Shown here piece after piece: positions 1-10,433 of a stretch of 64,000 nucleotides of DNA. The stretch lies in contig NZ_AP019547.1 in NCBI RefSeq assembly GCF_013168275.1, positions 682,001 through 746,000 of the forward strand. The letters run 5' to 3'. Under the pieces are notes generated by a model, which was given only the letters and a program-made list of their open reading frames with translations, was not told the origin of the DNA and did no database searches. The DNA is from Candidatus Nitrotoga sp. AM1P. Its GTDB lineage: Bacteria; Pseudomonadota; Gammaproteobacteria; Burkholderiales; Gallionellaceae. Numbering within the stretch: the first letter of the stretch is position 1; every line of letters begins with the position of its first letter. A program made the translations under genes and the position numbers.

Positions 1-587
1 CAATCTACACCTATCAGCATCGAGCCATTGGGTCCGATTAATTTGGCTGCTTTGCGCAAGAGATTTTGCGCTTCTTCAGGTGTGTAATTGCCAATAGTAG
101 AACCTGGAAAGAAAATTACGGGACGCAAATCACAGGATATGGGCAACGGCAGAACTTGTAGTTGAGTGTAATCCGCACAGACGGATAATATTTTGATGTC
201 AGGATGCTGCGCGACCAAGCGTGCCTCTGTTTGTTCTAACTGCGGTTTGCAAATATCTATGAGTACGCAGGCTGCTGAAGAATCCAAATGACGCATAAGT
301 AATGGCGTTTTCACTGCGCTGCCGCAACCAAATTCGACTAGGGCACAAGGTTGACCGATGAGGTCCATCATCTCAACACTATACTGATCCAGAATGGCCG
401 TTTCAGTACGAGTCGGGTAGTATTCTGCAGTTTCACATATCTGCTGAAACAGCGCTGATCCTTGCGCATCGTAAAAATATTTCGGCGGAATCGAACGCTG
501 TTGCTGGCGCAGACCGGCGCAAACATCTAACCGAAAATTTTCACTCTCGACAATATCTACTAAAACGTTGGGGTATTCCATTTGCAT
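1..587 (-). CDS. egtD: L-histidine N-alpha-methyltransferase EgtD (partial, 3' end outside window)
   Basis: Reading the minus strand from an ATG at 587 gives an open frame of 195 codons that runs off the left edge. The N-terminal part contains PPKYFYDAQGSALF followed by YYPTRTE, a hallmark of the EgtD family, and a SAM-binding stretch around ALVEFGCGSAVKT; further on it reads PVIFFPGSTIGNYTP. EgtD trimethylates histidine to hercynine with three SAM molecules, the first step of ergothioneine synthesis, in the cytoplasm. The start overlaps the stop of egtB (TAATG), so the two genes form one translationally coupled operon transcribed leftward. A second ATG lies at 581. The C-terminal part cannot be judged. 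Confidence 0.9.
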   Translation of the reverse strand, partial: MQMEYPNVLVDIVESENFRLDVCAGLRQQQRSIPPKYFYDAQGSALFQQICETAEYYPTRTETAILDQYSVEMMDLIGQPCALVEFGCGSAVKTPLLMRHLDSSAACVLIDICKPQLEQTEARLVAQHPDIKILSVCADYTQLQVLPLPISCDLRPVIFFPGSTIGNYTPEEAQNLLRKAAKLIGPNGSMLIGVD

Positions 588-1867
588 TACAAATCCTCTG
601 CTAAACGTAAACCTGAGAATACCCAACGACTCCCTGGTGGAAAGAAATTTCGATAGCTCACCCTGATATGATCCTCTGCTGTTGCGCATGACCCGCCACG
701 CAGCACCATCTGATTACACATGAATTTTCCGTTGTATTCACCTAACGCACCGGAAAGAGAGCGGAAGCCCGGATAAGATTGATAAGGGCTCTGAGTCCAC
801 TCCCAAAGATCACCGTAAAGCTGGGTTAGACCAGAACATCGAGCGCCATCTGGATGGAAGCGCCCGGAATCAAGGAAATTTCCTTCTATCGGCAACTTGG
901 CGGCGGCGTATTCCCATTCGCTCTCGGTCGGTAGCCGCTTGCCAGACCATCGTGCGAAAGCATCGGCTTCATAGTAGCTCAGGTGAGCTACTGGTTCATT
1001 CAGGTCAATAAGCTGCTGACCCGCCAGCCCCGTTAACAACCAGTTATCCTCTTCTTTTATCCAATAAAGTGGGGCTTGCCATCCCTGCTCGTTGACAGTG
1101 CGCCAGCCATCGGAGAGCCAAAGCTCAGCCCGTTGATAACTTTTATCGGCGATGAAAGATAAATATTCTGCATTGGCGATTAGCCTTGTGCCCAAGCGAA
1201 AGTCTCTGAGAAAAGTTTTATGGCGTGGCCTTTCGTTGTCAAAAGAAAAACCTTGGTCATCATGCCCAATCTCGACAATACCGCCTCCAAATTCCTCCCA
1301 GGCCAATGGTGGTGGCTCTGGGCATCGAATCAGAGGCTGATTATGATAAGCCGGCTTTAGAGGATTAATGAAAAAATTGTATTTCACATCCATAAGCAAA
1401 AGCTCTTGATGCTGAATCTCATGCTCAATGCCCAAACGAATTCGTTCAGCAATCTCTTGCCAATTCTGCCCGGTGAAATTCAGCAAGATTTGATCAAGTG
1501 CGGCGTTTACGTGGCAGCGATAGTTATAAACCTCTGCTACGGTTGGACGAGAGAGAAGTCCACGCTGTGACCTGGGAAAGAAAGTACCAACCGTTTCATA
1601 ATAGGAATTAAACAGATATCCGTAGGCATGATGAAAAACGACATAATTTTGCACAAAAGGCACTAAAACAAAGTTTTCAAAAAACCATGTGGTATGCGCC
1701 AAATGCCATTTGGGCGGACTGACATCAAGCATGCCCTGAATACAGTAATCCTCTTTTTCCAAAGGCGCGCAGAGAGCCTCCGTGCGCGCTCGCACCGACC
1801 TTAGTCGCTCTCTCAACAAGTGTGGATCAAGCTTATCGAAATTTTTCCGGGGGGAATTAATATTCAT
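587..1867 (-). CDS. egtB: Ergothioneine biosynthesis protein EgtB (hercynine sulfoxide synthase type)
   Basis: 426 residues, normal for the family. The N-terminal DinB-like domain carries the WHLAH motif (about 54-58) and the H-x3-H-x-E motif HEIQHQE (149-155), which in known EgtB proteins hold the non-heme iron. The C-terminal half is a formylglycine-generating-enzyme-like (FGE-sulfatase) domain with RLPTESEWEYAA and a terminal VLRGGSCAT...SGLRLAEDL. The enzyme joins hercynine to a thiol (gamma-glutamylcysteine or cysteine, depending on subclass) using oxygen. It is followed directly by egtD. No egtC glutamine amidotransferase or egtE lyase is visible here, so the remaining steps must be elsewhere or use the cysteine-dependent route. 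The subclass cannot be fixed by eye. Confidence 0.92.
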   Translation of the reverse strand: MNINSPRKNFDKLDPHLLRERLRSVRARTEALCAPLEKEDYCIQGMLDVSPPKWHLAHTTWFFENFVLVPFVQNYVVFHHAYGYLFNSYYETVGTFFPRSQRGLLSRPTVAEVYNYRCHVNAALDQILLNFTGQNWQEIAERIRLGIEHEIQHQELLLMDVKYNFFINPLKPAYHNQPLIRCPEPPPLAWEEFGGGIVEIGHDDQGFSFDNERPRHKTFLRDFRLGTRLIANAEYLSFIADKSYQRAELWLSDGWRTVNEQGWQAPLYWIKEEDNWLLTGLAGQQLIDLNEPVAHLSYYEADAFARWSGKRLPTESEWEYAAAKLPIEGNFLDSGRFHPDGARCSGLTQLYGDLWEWTQSPYQSYPGFRSLSGALGEYNGKFMCNQMVLRGGSCATAEDHIRVSYRNFFPPGSRWVFSGLRLAEDL

Positions 1868-2103
1868 ATATTCACCTTATCAGAAACCAGGAGATCATAA
1901 AAGCTTGCGGCTTTTTCCGCCGCGCACGTTGCACTGACCTCGCATGACATAAGAATTCATGGTGCGCAGCTTAAATCGGGAGAGGCATTATTCTCAACAC
2001 ATTTAATTTCGCTAACTATTGGAGCAAAACCCCATGTATAGATCAAGCAGATATCATCAAACGACTTTTTTAGGGGATACACTGCTGGAACTCATCGGCA
2101 AAT

Positions 2104-2175
2104 CAGGCTGGGAATATCTGGTTTTTGCCCGATGAGGATGGCCTGCTAATTGTGATGAAGGGCTTAACTTGTTGA
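2104..2175 (+). pseudogene. ParE-like C-terminal fragment (remnant)
   Basis: One frame reads NIWFLPDEDGLLIVMKG before a stop. This resembles the SYIIFYMLDKDGLLVVRML stretch near the C terminus of the intact ParE encoded at 2551-2847, including the DGLL-V core. There is no start or upstream domain in frame, so at most it is debris of an older ParE-type toxin gene. The match is short and could be chance. Confidence 0.35.
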
Positions 2176-2215
2176 AAATTTCAGTTGTGAATAGCTTGCT
2201 AGACAACTTTTGTTG

Positions 2216-2244
2216 TATGGCGGTTTATGGCATAAACTGCCATA
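2216..2244. promoter_or_regulatory. Operator-like palindrome upstream of parD
   Basis: A nearly perfect 29-base inverted repeat with arms TATGGCGGTTTATG and CATAAACTGCCATA lies 32 bases before the parD start. A smaller palindrome, CAACTTTTGTTG, sits just upstream at about 2204-2215. ParD antitoxins bind such sites and repress their own operon together with ParE, so autoregulation is the likely use. The binding itself is inferred. Confidence 0.6.
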
Positions 2245-2275
2245 CTGCTACTAATGTTTATTTGGGAGAATTGCC

Positions 2276-2551
2276 ATGTCTATAAACGTATCTTTGCCAC
2301 CTGAATTAGAGGCACGTGTTCGTCAGCGCGTTGAGTCTGGCATGTATGGCTCGGCAAGCGAAGTCATTCGTGAGGCGTTGCGGCTATTCGAAGCGTATGA
2401 ACAGGTCAAGACAGTGAAACTCGACAGCCTGCGCCAAGATATTGCCAAGGGTTTGAACGATGCAAAAAACGATTTGGCAAAGGAAATTGATTTTGCCAAC
2501 CTGAAGAAACAAGGTCGCCAGTTACTGAAAACTCGCAAGGCTGCTGCTTGA
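2276..2551 (+). CDS. parD: ParD-family type II antitoxin
   Basis: 91 residues. The first half is a ribbon-helix-helix (CopG/Arc) DNA-binding fold: INVSLPPELEARVRQRVESG, then YGSASEVIREALRLFE, which is the characteristic ParD pattern. The charged lysine-rich C-terminal half is the usual disordered toxin-neutralising segment. GGGAGAA precedes the ATG by a proper distance. Its stop overlaps the parE start by one base. It should neutralise ParE and repress the operon through the palindrome at 2216. Confidence 0.9.
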   Translation: MSINVSLPPELEARVRQRVESGMYGSASEVIREALRLFEAYEQVKTVKLDSLRQDIAKGLNDAKNDLAKEIDFANLKKQGRQLLKTRKAAA

Positions 2552-2847
2552 TGCTTCGTATCCGCTTTACCAATTCAGCAGAAGCCGATCTGCTGGAGCT
2601 ATGGTTGACCATAGCGGAAGAAAATCTGGTTGCAGCAGATGAATCTTTGGATTCCATTCAATCAACAGTTTCACTGTTGGCTACTCAGCCAGAGATGGGT
2701 AGGGCGCGCCCAGAATTGGCAAACGGGTTGCGCTGCTTTCCGACACGTACGTCATATATCATTTTCTACATGCTAGATAAAGATGGCCTGCTGGTTGTTC
2801 GTATGTTGCACCATGCCCGAGATATTGATGCAGATTATTTTTCTTAA
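2551..2847 (+). CDS. parE: ParE/RelE-superfamily type II toxin
   Basis: 98 residues from the ATG at 2551, which overlaps the parD stop as TGATG; an in-frame TTG at 2548 is the alternative. The protein shows the RelE/ParE fold pattern: LRIRFTNSAEADLLELWLTIAEEN at the start, then PEMGRARPELANGLRCFPTRTSYIIFYMLD and DGLLVVRMLHHARDID. Family ParE toxins poison DNA gyrase. It completes a typical addiction module with the upstream parD. Confidence 0.9.
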   Translation: MLRIRFTNSAEADLLELWLTIAEENLVAADESLDSIQSTVSLLATQPEMGRARPELANGLRCFPTRTSYIIFYMLDKDGLLVVRMLHHARDIDADYFS

Positions 2848-3264
2848 GGGATTGGCATCGGTTCTTTTCATTGACCAAATTTACGGATGGCAAGGGTCGG
2901 GGCAATAAAAATTGCTGAAAGTCAACTAACGATAAACGTTGTTATCAATAGTCAGGATTCGGAACTGTTGTTGCCATTATCAAGTGTCATTGTTACATTG
3001 AGCTGTTGAGATACTCACCAATACCCAAAGGAATGGCTGCTTTTCGGCCATAGCCGACTTCAGCAATGAGCGCAGAAACGTCCGCTAAGCTAAGAAGACC
3101 TCAGTTCGAGTCCGGGGCGACGAGCCAATCCGGTACACCTAACGGCACCCTTTATATATGTGCCATTATCTTTATGTAGAACGGTTAAATGCCTCTCCAA
3201 GAAAGTACAATATAGAATAAAGCTCTCCCCGCTTGCAACAACAAATCAAAACAGGAATGACAGA
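2848..3264. other. Intergenic region before the hsd operon
   Basis: About 417 bases between parE and hsdM. It carries the left arm of an inverted repeat (3039-3113) that recurs behind hsdR. The sequence at 3104-3113 (GTTCGAGTCC) looks like a tRNA T-arm, but I cannot fold a complete tRNA around it. The hsd promoter should lie between 3114 and 3250. Confidence 0.5.
3039..3113 (+). repeat. Left arm of inverted repeat flanking the hsd-prrC island
   Basis: The first 28 bases (3039-3066) are the exact reverse complement of 10485-10512 behind hsdR. Similarity continues imperfectly to the GTTCGAGTCC block at 3104-3113, matched by 10434-10443. The two arms face each other across the complete hsdM-hsdS-prrC-hsdR operon. 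Confidence 0.8.
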
Positions 3265-4821
3265 ATGACAAGTACCCAACAACGCGCAGCAGTGCAACGC
3301 CAGATCTGGCAAATCGCCAATGAGGTACGCGGCGCAGTCGATGGCTGGGATTTCAAGCAGTATGTGCTCGGCACCCTGTTTTATCGCTTTATCAGTGAAA
3401 ACTTTGCCAATTACATCGAAGGTGGTGATGACAGCATCGATTATGCGAAGGTCCCCGATAGTATCATTACCCCGGAAATCAAAGATGATGCCATTAAAAC
3501 CAAGGGCTACTTTATCTATCCCAGCCAGCTGTTTGCCAACATCGCCGCCAGCGCCAACACCAACGAAAGCTTGAATACCGATCTGGCTGCCATCTTTGCC
3601 GCCATCGAAAGCTCAGCCAACGGCTACCCATCCGAGCGCGACATTAAAGGCCTGTTTGCCGATTTCGACACCACCAGCAACCGCCTCGGCAACACCGTGG
3701 TCGACAAGAACACCCGTTTGGCTGCTGTACTCAAAGGCGTGGCCCGGCTGGATTTTGGTGATTTTGACGGCAGCCACATTGACCTGTTTGGCGTTGCCTA
3801 CGAATTCCTGATCTCCAACTACGCCGCCAATGCCGGCAAATCCGGTGGCGAGTTTTTCACCCCGCAACATGTGTCCAGGCTGATTGCCCAGCTGGCCATG
3901 CATAAGCAAACCAGCGTCAACAAGATTTATGACCCGGCGTGTGGTTCTGGCTCGCTGCTGCTGCAAGCCAAAAAACACTTCGACGCCCACATCATTGAAG
4001 ACGGTTTTTGGGGGCAGGAGCTCAACCACACCACCTACAACTTGGCGCGTATGAACATGTTCTTGCACAACATTAACTACGACAAGTTCGATATCCAGCT
4101 CGGTGATACGCTGCGAAATCCGCATTTTGGTGACGACAAACCCTTTGATGCCATCGTCTCCAACCCGCCTTACTCGGTGAAATGGATCGGCGCAGACGAC
4201 CCCACCCTGATCAACGATGACCGCTTTGCCCCCGCTGGCGTGCTGGCCCCCAAATCCAAAGCCGACTTTGCCTTTGTGCTGCATGCGCTCAGCTACCTAT
4301 CCAGCAAAGGCCGCGCCGCTATTGTCTGCTTTCCCGGCATTTTTTACCGGGGCGGTGCCGAGCAGAAAATTCGCCGATATCTGGTGGATAACAATTACGT
4401 TGAAACCGTGATCTCGTTAGCACCCAACCTGTTTTTTGGCACCACCATCGCCGTGAATATTTTGGTGCTCTCCAAACACAAAACCGACACCACCACCCAG
4501 TTTATTGATGCCAGTGGCCTGTTTAAAAAGGAAAGCAATAACAACGTACTCACAGCGACGCACATCGAACACATCATGCAGGTGTTCGACAGCAAAGCCG
4601 ATAGTGAGCACTTTGCCAAATCGGTGAACTTTGATGCCATCGCCGCCAACGATTTCAACCTGTCGGTCAGCAGCTATATCGCAGCCAAGGACATCCGCGA
4701 AGTGGTGGATATTGGCGAGCTAAATGTCGAGCTGAAAATCACGGTCGCCCGGATAGCCCACCTGCGGTCGGATATCGACGCCATTGTGGCGGAGATTGAA
4801 GGCAAGGAGCTTGAAGCATGA
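3265..4821 (+). CDS. hsdM: Type I restriction-modification DNA methyltransferase HsdM
   Basis: 518 residues from the ATG at 3265, which has AGGA at the right distance; an upstream in-frame extension to 3160 lacks support. Adenine N6-methyltransferase subunit of a type I enzyme. Visible features are the N-terminal HsdM helical domain ([19 protein letters not shown]), [17 protein letters not shown], the SAM motif DPACGSG (223-229) and the catalytic NPPY (300-303). It works as a complex with HsdS, and with HsdR for cleavage. Its last codons overlap hsdS by four bases (ATGA). The sequence is most like the EcoprrI/type IC group, in agreement with the PrrC gene downstream. Confidence 0.96.
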   Translation: MTSTQQRAAVQRQIWQIANEVRGAVDGWDFKQYVLGTLFYRFISENFANYIEGGDDSIDYAKVPDSIITPEIKDDAIKTKGYFIYPSQLFANIAASANTNESLNTDLAAIFAAIESSANGYPSERDIKGLFADFDTTSNRLGNTVVDKNTRLAAVLKGVARLDFGDFDGSHIDLFGVAYEFLISNYAANAGKSGGEFFTPQHVSRLIAQLAMHKQTSVNKIYDPACGSGSLLLQAKKHFDAHIIEDGFWGQELNHTTYNLARMNMFLHNINYDKFDIQLGDTLRNPHFGDDKPFDAIVSNPPYSVKWIGADDPTLINDDRFAPAGVLAPKSKADFAFVLHALSYLSSKGRAAIVCFPGIFYRGGAEQKIRRYLVDNNYVETVISLAPNLFFGTTIAVNILVLSKHKTDTTTQFIDASGLFKKESNNNVLTATHIEHIMQVFDSKADSEHFAKSVNFDAIAANDFNLSVSSYIAAKDIREVVDIGELNVELKITVARIAHLRSDIDAIVAEIEGKELEA

Positions 4822-6011
4822 ACAGTATGAACTTTATGGAAAGGCTTCTGGATGGCGTTGGGGTGGAAGAGAAGGCGTTAGAAGAAATTGCCATAAAAAT
4901 TTCGTCCGGCGGAACTCCGAAAACTGGTGTCGCTGAATATTATGACGGCGATATCCCTTGGTTGCGGACTCAAGAAGTTGATTTCGGGGAAATTTGGGAT
5001 ACAGGTGTAAAAATAACCGAAGCTGGATTAAAAAATTCCAGCGCAAACTGGATACCTGAAAACTGTGTGATCGTTGCAATGTACGGAGCAACGGTCGGAA
5101 AAATTGGGGTTAACAAAATTCCGATGTCCACAAATCAGGCGTGCGCTAATATTCAGCTTAATGGGAATATCGCAAACTACCGTTATGTTTTCCATTTTTT
5201 ATCCAGCCAATATGAATATATAAAATCTCTCGGGGAAGGCTCTCAGACAAATATAAATGCAGGGATTGTGAAAAAGCTCCCAATCCCCATCCCCTGCCCA
5301 GAAAACCCAGAAAGATCGCTTAAAATTCAAGCCGAAATCGTCCGCATTTTGGACACCTTTACCGAACTGATCGCCGAGCTGACCGCCGAGCTGACCGCCC
5401 GCAAAAAGCAATACAACTACTATCGCGACCAGTTGTTGAGTTTTGAAGAAGGGGAAGTGGAGTGGAAGACGTTGGGGGATCTGGCAGAGAATCTTGATTC
5501 GATGCGAAAGCCCATCACGAGTGGCTTAAGAGATCCGGGTGATATTCCGTACTATGGTGCATCAGGCATTGTCGATTACGTTAAAGGCTATATCTTCGAT
5601 GGGGATTTTTTACTTGTTTCCGAAGACGGTGCTAATTTGTTGGCACGAAATACCCCAATAGCTTTTAGCATCAACGGAAAAAGCTGGGTGAACAATCACG
5701 CACACATCCTTAAATTCGAAACATACGCTGAGCGCAGATACGTTGAATATTATATAAACAGCATTGATTTAACGCCCTATATTTCCGGCGCAGCTCAGCC
5801 AAAGCTAAACAAGAAGAATTTGGAAAGCATCAGCATTCCGAATCCTTCCCCCGAAGAAAAAGAGCGCATTGTCACAATTTTGGACAAATTCGACGCCCTT
5901 GCCAATTCCATCAGAGAAGGCTTGCCTCGCGAAATTGCATTGCGCCAAAAGCAACACGAGCATTACCGCGACTTGCTGTTGAGCTTCCCTAAACCAGAGG
6001 TGGTGGCCTAA
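4818..6011 (+). CDS. hsdS: Type I restriction-modification specificity subunit HsdS
   Basis: 397 residues with two target recognition domains. The first spans about residues 15-185, the second about 215-365. Each is followed by a conserved coiled spacer: [19 protein letters not shown] in the middle and [17 protein letters not shown] at the end, so the protein has the internal pseudo-repeat typical of HsdS. The subunit sets the bipartite DNA target of the HsdM/HsdR complex. Both recognition domains look intact. Which bases are recognised cannot be predicted by eye. The start overlaps hsdM by four bases, and prrC begins one base after its stop. Confidence 0.94.
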   Translation: MNSMNFMERLLDGVGVEEKALEEIAIKISSGGTPKTGVAEYYDGDIPWLRTQEVDFGEIWDTGVKITEAGLKNSSANWIPENCVIVAMYGATVGKIGVNKIPMSTNQACANIQLNGNIANYRYVFHFLSSQYEYIKSLGEGSQTNINAGIVKKLPIPIPCPENPERSLKIQAEIVRILDTFTELIAELTAELTARKKQYNYYRDQLLSFEEGEVEWKTLGDLAENLDSMRKPITSGLRDPGDIPYYGASGIVDYVKGYIFDGDFLLVSEDGANLLARNTPIAFSINGKSWVNNHAHILKFETYAERRYVEYYINSIDLTPYISGAAQPKLNKKNLESISIPNPSPEEKERIVTILDKFDALANSIREGLPREIALRQKQHEHYRDLLLSFPKPEVVA

Positions 6012-6012
6012 C

Positions 6013-7191
6013 ATGAGCAAGACGCTAACGGAAATAGCTCAGCAACTGAGCACACCCAAAACAGTCAAAAAAACTGTGCCTGAAAAAACTAAGGAAGTTG
6101 AAGAAGCCAAACCCGTTCCAAAGGTACAGCTAATATATGCATTTAATGGAACGGGTAAAACTCGACTGTCTCGAGAATTCAAAGAGTTAATTGCACCAAA
6201 AACCGACGCTGAAGAGGCACAACAATCGGAGTTGGCGCAAAAGAAAATCCTTTATTACAGCGCATTTACGGAAGATTTGTTCTATTGGGACAACGACTTG
6301 GAGCTTGATGCTGAGCCGAAATTAAAAATTCAACCCAATTCTTTCACCAAATGGGTGCTTGAAGAGCAAGGTCAAGACCAGAACATTACCGCTACTTTTC
6401 AGCACTACACCAATGAAAAATTAACGCCTCATTTTAGTTCTGACTTTTCGGAAGTCAGCTTCTCATTCGAGCGAGGGAATAGTGAACTAGAGTCAAATAT
6501 TAAGATTTCAAAAGGCGAAGAAAGCAACTTTATTTGGAGTGTGTTTCATTCGCTGATTGAGCAAATGATTTCTGAATTAAACATTGCCGAAGTTACCAAT
6601 CGATCAACTGATGTTTTTAATAATTTGGAATACGTTTTCATTGATGACCCTGTGAGCTCACTGGATGAGAACCATTTAATTGAGCTGGCCGTCAATTTGG
6701 CGGAGCTAATCAAATCCAGCCAGTCAGGCCTGAAGTTTATCGTCACGACGCACAACCCGCTATTTTACAATGCGCTCTACAATGAACTGAACAAAAAAGC
6801 TTGCTATCTATTGGAGCGTTTTGAAGATGGCACCTTTGCCCTGACTGAAAAACACGGCGACTCCAACATGAGTTTTTCCTACCATCTGTATTTAAAGCAA
6901 ATCATTGAGCAGGCGATTGCTGAGAGTAAAGTTCAAAAATACCACTTTACGCTGTTGCGAAACCTGTATGAAAAAACCGCCAGCTTTCTCGGCTACCCGA
7001 AATGGTCAGAACTTTTGCCAGATGATAAACAGCTGTATCTAAACCGAATCGTTAACTTTACAAGCCATAGCACGCTATCCAATGAAACTGTTGCAGAGCC
7101 AACGCCGCAAGAGAAGGCCATGGTTGAATTGCTGCTCGATCACTTGAAAAGCAACTATGGCTTTTGGCAGAAGGAAACTCAAAATGGTTGA
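6013..7191 (+). CDS. prrC: Anticodon nuclease PrrC (tRNA-Lys restriction RNase)
   Basis: 392 residues, against 396 for Escherichia coli PrrC as I recall it, and similar along the whole length. The N-terminal ATPase half has a Walker A-like AFNGTGKT (43-50), a signature-like SKGEES (166-171), Walker [14 protein letters not shown] (209-221) and VTTHNP. The C-terminal nuclease half has R316, E320 and H352, each exactly four positions lower than the catalytic R320/E324/H356 known for E. coli PrrC. It also keeps [11 protein letters not shown] (280-290), aligning with a segment implicated in recognising the tRNA-Lys anticodon. In E. coli, PrrC stays silent in complex with the type I enzyme and cleaves tRNA-Lys when a phage peptide disables restriction. 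The position between hsdS and hsdR is the classical one. Confidence 0.93.
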   Translation: MSKTLTEIAQQLSTPKTVKKTVPEKTKEVEEAKPVPKVQLIYAFNGTGKTRLSREFKELIAPKTDAEEAQQSELAQKKILYYSAFTEDLFYWDNDLELDAEPKLKIQPNSFTKWVLEEQGQDQNITATFQHYTNEKLTPHFSSDFSEVSFSFERGNSELESNIKISKGEESNFIWSVFHSLIEQMISELNIAEVTNRSTDVFNNLEYVFIDDPVSSLDENHLIELAVNLAELIKSSQSGLKFIVTTHNPLFYNALYNELNKKACYLLERFEDGTFALTEKHGDSNMSFSYHLYLKQIIEQAIAESKVQKYHFTLLRNLYEKTASFLGYPKWSELLPDDKQLYLNRIVNFTSHSTLSNETVAEPTPQEKAMVELLLDHLKSNYGFWQKETQNG

Positions 7192-10100
7192 CTACACCAA
7201 ACCCATCGCCGAATCGAATAACTTCATCGTTCTGGATAAATACAGCAAAGACTGGCAAGTCAACGAAAGCTACCAAAGCGAATATGATTTGGAGCGTGAA
7301 TTTATTCAGGATTTGCAGAATCAGGGCTATGACTATGTGTCCGATTTAAACACGCCAGATAAACTGCTGGCCAATGCGCGCGAGCAGCTGCAAGCCCTGA
7401 ATAATATGCAATTTGCTGATAGCGAGTGGTTGCGTTTTGTAGAAACCTATCTGGATAAACCCAGCGACAGCGTCGTCGATAAAACCCGCAAAATTCACGA
7501 TGACTATATTCACGATTTTGTGTTTGACGATGGCCGCATTAAGAACATCTACCTATTAGACAAAAAGAACATTGCCCGCAACAAGGTGCAAGTCATCAAG
7601 CAGTTTGAGCAAACCGGCGGTCACGCCAACCGCTACGATGTGACGATCTTGGTCAATGGCCTGCCCTTAGTGCAAGTTGAGCTGAAGAAACGCGGTGTGG
7701 CGATTCACGAAGCCTTTAATCAGGTGCACCGCTACAGCAAAGAGAGTTTTAACAGCGAGCATTCCTTGTTCAAGTATTTGCAGCTGTTTGTGATCTCCAA
7801 CGGTACCGACAGCCGTTATTTTGCCAACACCACGGCGCGTAATAAAAACAGCTTCGACTTCACCATAAACTGGGCGAAGGCGGATAACAGTCTGATTAAA
7901 GACCTGAAAGACTTTACCGGCACGTTTTTCCAGAAGAACACCTTGCTCAATGTACTGCTGCATTATTCGGTGTTTGATGTGAGTGATATCTTGCTGGTGA
8001 TGCGCTCCTACCAGATTGCTGCCACCGAGCGAATTTTGTGGAAAATCAAAAGCGCCTATCAAGCCAAAAGCTGGAGTAATACTGAAAGTGGCGGGTTTAT
8101 CTGGCACACCACCGGCTCGGGCAAGACACTGACCAGTTTTAAAGCGGCGCGTTTGGCGACTGAGCTGGATTTTATCGATAAGGTATTTTTTGTGGTGGAT
8201 CGTAAAGATCTGGATTATCAGACCATGAAGGAATACCAGCGCTTTTCGCCAGATAGTGTCAATGGCTCTGACAGCACCGCCGGCCTCAAGCGCAACCTAG
8301 ATAAGGACGACAACAAAATCATCGTCACCACCATTCAGAAGCTCAACAACCTGATGAAAAGCGAAGGCGACCTGCCCATCTATAACAAGCAGGTGGTGTT
8401 TATTTTTGATGAATGCCACCGCAGCCAGTTTGGCGAAGCACAGAAAAACCTGAAGAAAAAATTTAAAAAGTTTTATCAGTTTGGCTTTACCGGTACACCG
8501 ATATTTCCGCAAAATGCCCTTGGCGCAGAGACGACCGCCAGCGTGTTTGGCAGCGAGCTGCATTCCTATGTCATCACCGACGCTATCCGTGATGAAAAGG
8601 TATTGAAGTTCAAGGTCGATTACAACGATGTACGCCCACAGTTCAAAGCAATTGAAAGCGAGCAGGACGAGAAAAAACTCAGTGCAGCAGAAAACAAGCA
8701 AGCCTTGTTGCACCCTGACCGTATTCGAGAGATTTCGCAGTACATCTTAAATAACTTCCGGCAAAAAACCCATCGCCTGCAAGCCGGCGCCAAAGGCTTT
8801 AATGCCATGTTTGCCGTGAGCAGCGTGGATGCCGCCAAGCTGTATTACGAGTCGTTCAAGGATTTGCAAAAAGGCAGCGATAAGCCACTGAAAGTGGCCA
8901 CCATCTTCTCGTTTGCAGCCAATGAAGAACAGGATGCCGTAGGCGATATTCTGGATGAAAGCTTTGATGTTTCCGCCATGAATAGCAGCGCCAAAGAATT
9001 TTTAAACGCGGCCATTGCTGACTATAACGCGCTGTCTAAAACCAATTTCAGCGTGGATAGCAATGGCTTTCAAAACTATTACCGCGATCTTGCCAAGCAA
9101 GTGAAAGCCAAGGAAATCGACTTGCTGATTGTGGTGGGCATGTTTATGACCGGCTTTGATGCCCCCACGCTGAACACCTTGTTTGTTGATAAAAACCTGC
9201 GCTACCACGGTTTGATGCAAGCCTATTCGCGCACCAACCGTATTTATGATGCCACCAAAACCTTTGGCAATATCGTCACCTTCCGCGATTTAGAGCAAGC
9301 CACAATCGATGCCATTACCCTGTTTGGTGATACAAACACCAAAAACGTGGTGCTGGAAAAAAGCTATAAGGAATACATGGAAGGCTTTACAGATGTGGTC
9401 ACTGGTGAAGCCCGACGTGGATATATTGAGGTGGCCAAGGAATTACAGCAGCGCTTCCCCAGCCCTGCGGAGATTGTTAAAGAATCCGAAAAAAAAGCCT
9501 TCGCGAAATTATTTGGTGAATATTTGCGCGTTGAGAATGTGCTGCAAAACTACGATGAATTCGCCAGCCTGAAAGCCTTGCAAACCTTTGATATGAGTGA
9601 CCCGCAGGCGGTTGAGGCATTTAAGGCACAGCATTATTTAAACGATGATGACTTGGCAACACTGCAAGCGATTCAGGTGCCTGCTGAACGAAAAATCCAG
9701 GATTACCGTTCAACCTACAACGACGTTCGCGACTGGCTGCGTCGGGAAAAATCTTCCGATGAAAAAGAAAAATCCACCATTGATTGGGATGACGTGGTCT
9801 TTGAAGTCGATCTGCTTAAGTCACAAGAGATCAACCTGGACTACATTCTGGAACTGATTTTTGAAAACAATAAAAAGGTCAAGGACAAAGCCTTACTGGT
9901 TGAAGACGTACGCCGGGTGATTCGCGCGAGTCTTGGCAACCGCGCCAAAGAAAGCTTGCTGGTTGATTTTATTAATCAAACCGATCTGGACAAGATTGGC
10001 GATACGGCCAGTGTTATCGATGCCTTCTTCACCTTTGCACAAGCGGAACAACAGCGTGAGGCTGCGGAACTCATTAACGCTGAAAACCTTAATACAGAGG

Positions 10101-10285
10101 CGGCCAGGCGTTATATCGCAACCTCCCTAAAGCGGGAATTTGCTAGTGACAACGGCACTGAGCTCAACGCCATTCTGCCTAAAATGAGTCCGTTAAACCC
10201 ACAATATCTGACAAAAAAACAAAGTGTTTTTCAGAAGATTGCGGCTTTTGTTGAGAAGTTTAAAGGCGTGGGGGGACAGGTTTAA
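7184..10285 (+). CDS. hsdR: Type I restriction endonuclease subunit HsdR
   Basis: 1033 residues from the ATG at 7184, preceded by AAGGA; this start overlaps prrC by eight bases. The N-terminal nuclease domain (PD-ExK type) shows [22 protein letters not shown] at about residues 147-168. Then come the motor domains: Walker A TTGSGKT at about 308-314, the DECH box in [12 protein letters not shown] at about 409, and motif VI-like [11 protein letters not shown]. The long C-terminal helical part binds the methyltransferase core. HsdR drives ATP-dependent translocation and cleavage away from the target. It is the last gene of the operon and appears complete. Confidence 0.95.
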   Translation: MVDYTKPIAESNNFIVLDKYSKDWQVNESYQSEYDLEREFIQDLQNQGYDYVSDLNTPDKLLANAREQLQALNNMQFADSEWLRFVETYLDKPSDSVVDKTRKIHDDYIHDFVFDDGRIKNIYLLDKKNIARNKVQVIKQFEQTGGHANRYDVTILVNGLPLVQVELKKRGVAIHEAFNQVHRYSKESFNSEHSLFKYLQLFVISNGTDSRYFANTTARNKNSFDFTINWAKADNSLIKDLKDFTGTFFQKNTLLNVLLHYSVFDVSDILLVMRSYQIAATERILWKIKSAYQAKSWSNTESGGFIWHTTGSGKTLTSFKAARLATELDFIDKVFFVVDRKDLDYQTMKEYQRFSPDSVNGSDSTAGLKRNLDKDDNKIIVTTIQKLNNLMKSEGDLPIYNKQVVFIFDECHRSQFGEAQKNLKKKFKKFYQFGFTGTPIFPQNALGAETTASVFGSELHSYVITDAIRDEKVLKFKVDYNDVRPQFKAIESEQDEKKLSAAENKQALLHPDRIREISQYILNNFRQKTHRLQAGAKGFNAMFAVSSVDAAKLYYESFKDLQKGSDKPLKVATIFSFAANEEQDAVGDILDESFDVSAMNSSAKEFLNAAIADYNALSKTNFSVDSNGFQNYYRDLAKQVKAKEIDLLIVVGMFMTGFDAPTLNTLFVDKNLRYHGLMQAYSRTNRIYDATKTFGNIVTFRDLEQATIDAITLFGDTNTKNVVLEKSYKEYMEGFTDVVTGEARRGYIEVAKELQQRFPSPAEIVKESEKKAFAKLFGEYLRVENVLQNYDEFASLKALQTFDMSDPQAVEAFKAQHYLNDDDLATLQAIQVPAERKIQDYRSTYNDVRDWLRREKSSDEKEKSTIDWDDVVFEVDLLKSQEINLDYILELIFENNKKVKDKALLVEDVRRVIRASLGNRAKESLLVDFINQTDLDKIGDTASVIDAFFTFAQAEQQREAAELINAENLNTEAARRYIATSLKREFASDNGTELNAILPKMSPLNPQYLTKKQSVFQKIAAFVEKFKGVGGQV

Positions 10286-10310
10286 TCTAAGTAGCTCGGG
10301 GAAAAGCCAT

Positions 10311-10381
10311 GCATAACAAGGCACTGCTATCGGACATTTTTCCGCTGAGCTCCTAATTTGCCGCAGAGCGCGGCGTTAAAT
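10311..10381 (+). other. attC-like integron recombination site (candidate)
   Basis: A 71-base block starts GCATAACAAG and ends GGCGTTAAAT, giving the TAAC...GTTAAAT (GTTRRRY) core pair of attC sites. Inner segments GCACTGC-CGGA and CCGCAGAGCGC are partly complementary, so the single strand could fold as an imperfect hairpin. The layout resembles attC sites of environmental chromosomal integrons. No integrase or cassette array is visible, so this would be a lone site. Confidence 0.5.
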
Positions 10382-10433
10382 CAGAACTGACAGATACCAG
10401 TTACCAGATTTGTTCGAACCGACGAGTTGATCT

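Larger units (their letters stand above)
1868..2275. other. Intergenic region between egtB and parD
   Basis: A 408-base divergent spacer. It must hold the leftward egt promoter and the rightward parDE promoter. It contains a ParE-like scrap and an operator-like palindrome that are listed separately. I see no RNA gene in it. Confidence 0.6.

Noticed and set aside
3068..3140. Possible tRNA gene or tRNA 3' fragment ending in GAGCCA
   Set aside because: Only a T-arm-like GTTCGAGTCC is convincing; no anticodon arm, D arm or acceptor pairing could be built.
3613..4284. Long minus-strand open frame (223 codons) opposite hsdM
   Set aside because: It is the antisense shadow of a well-conserved methyltransferase gene, without domain features of its own.
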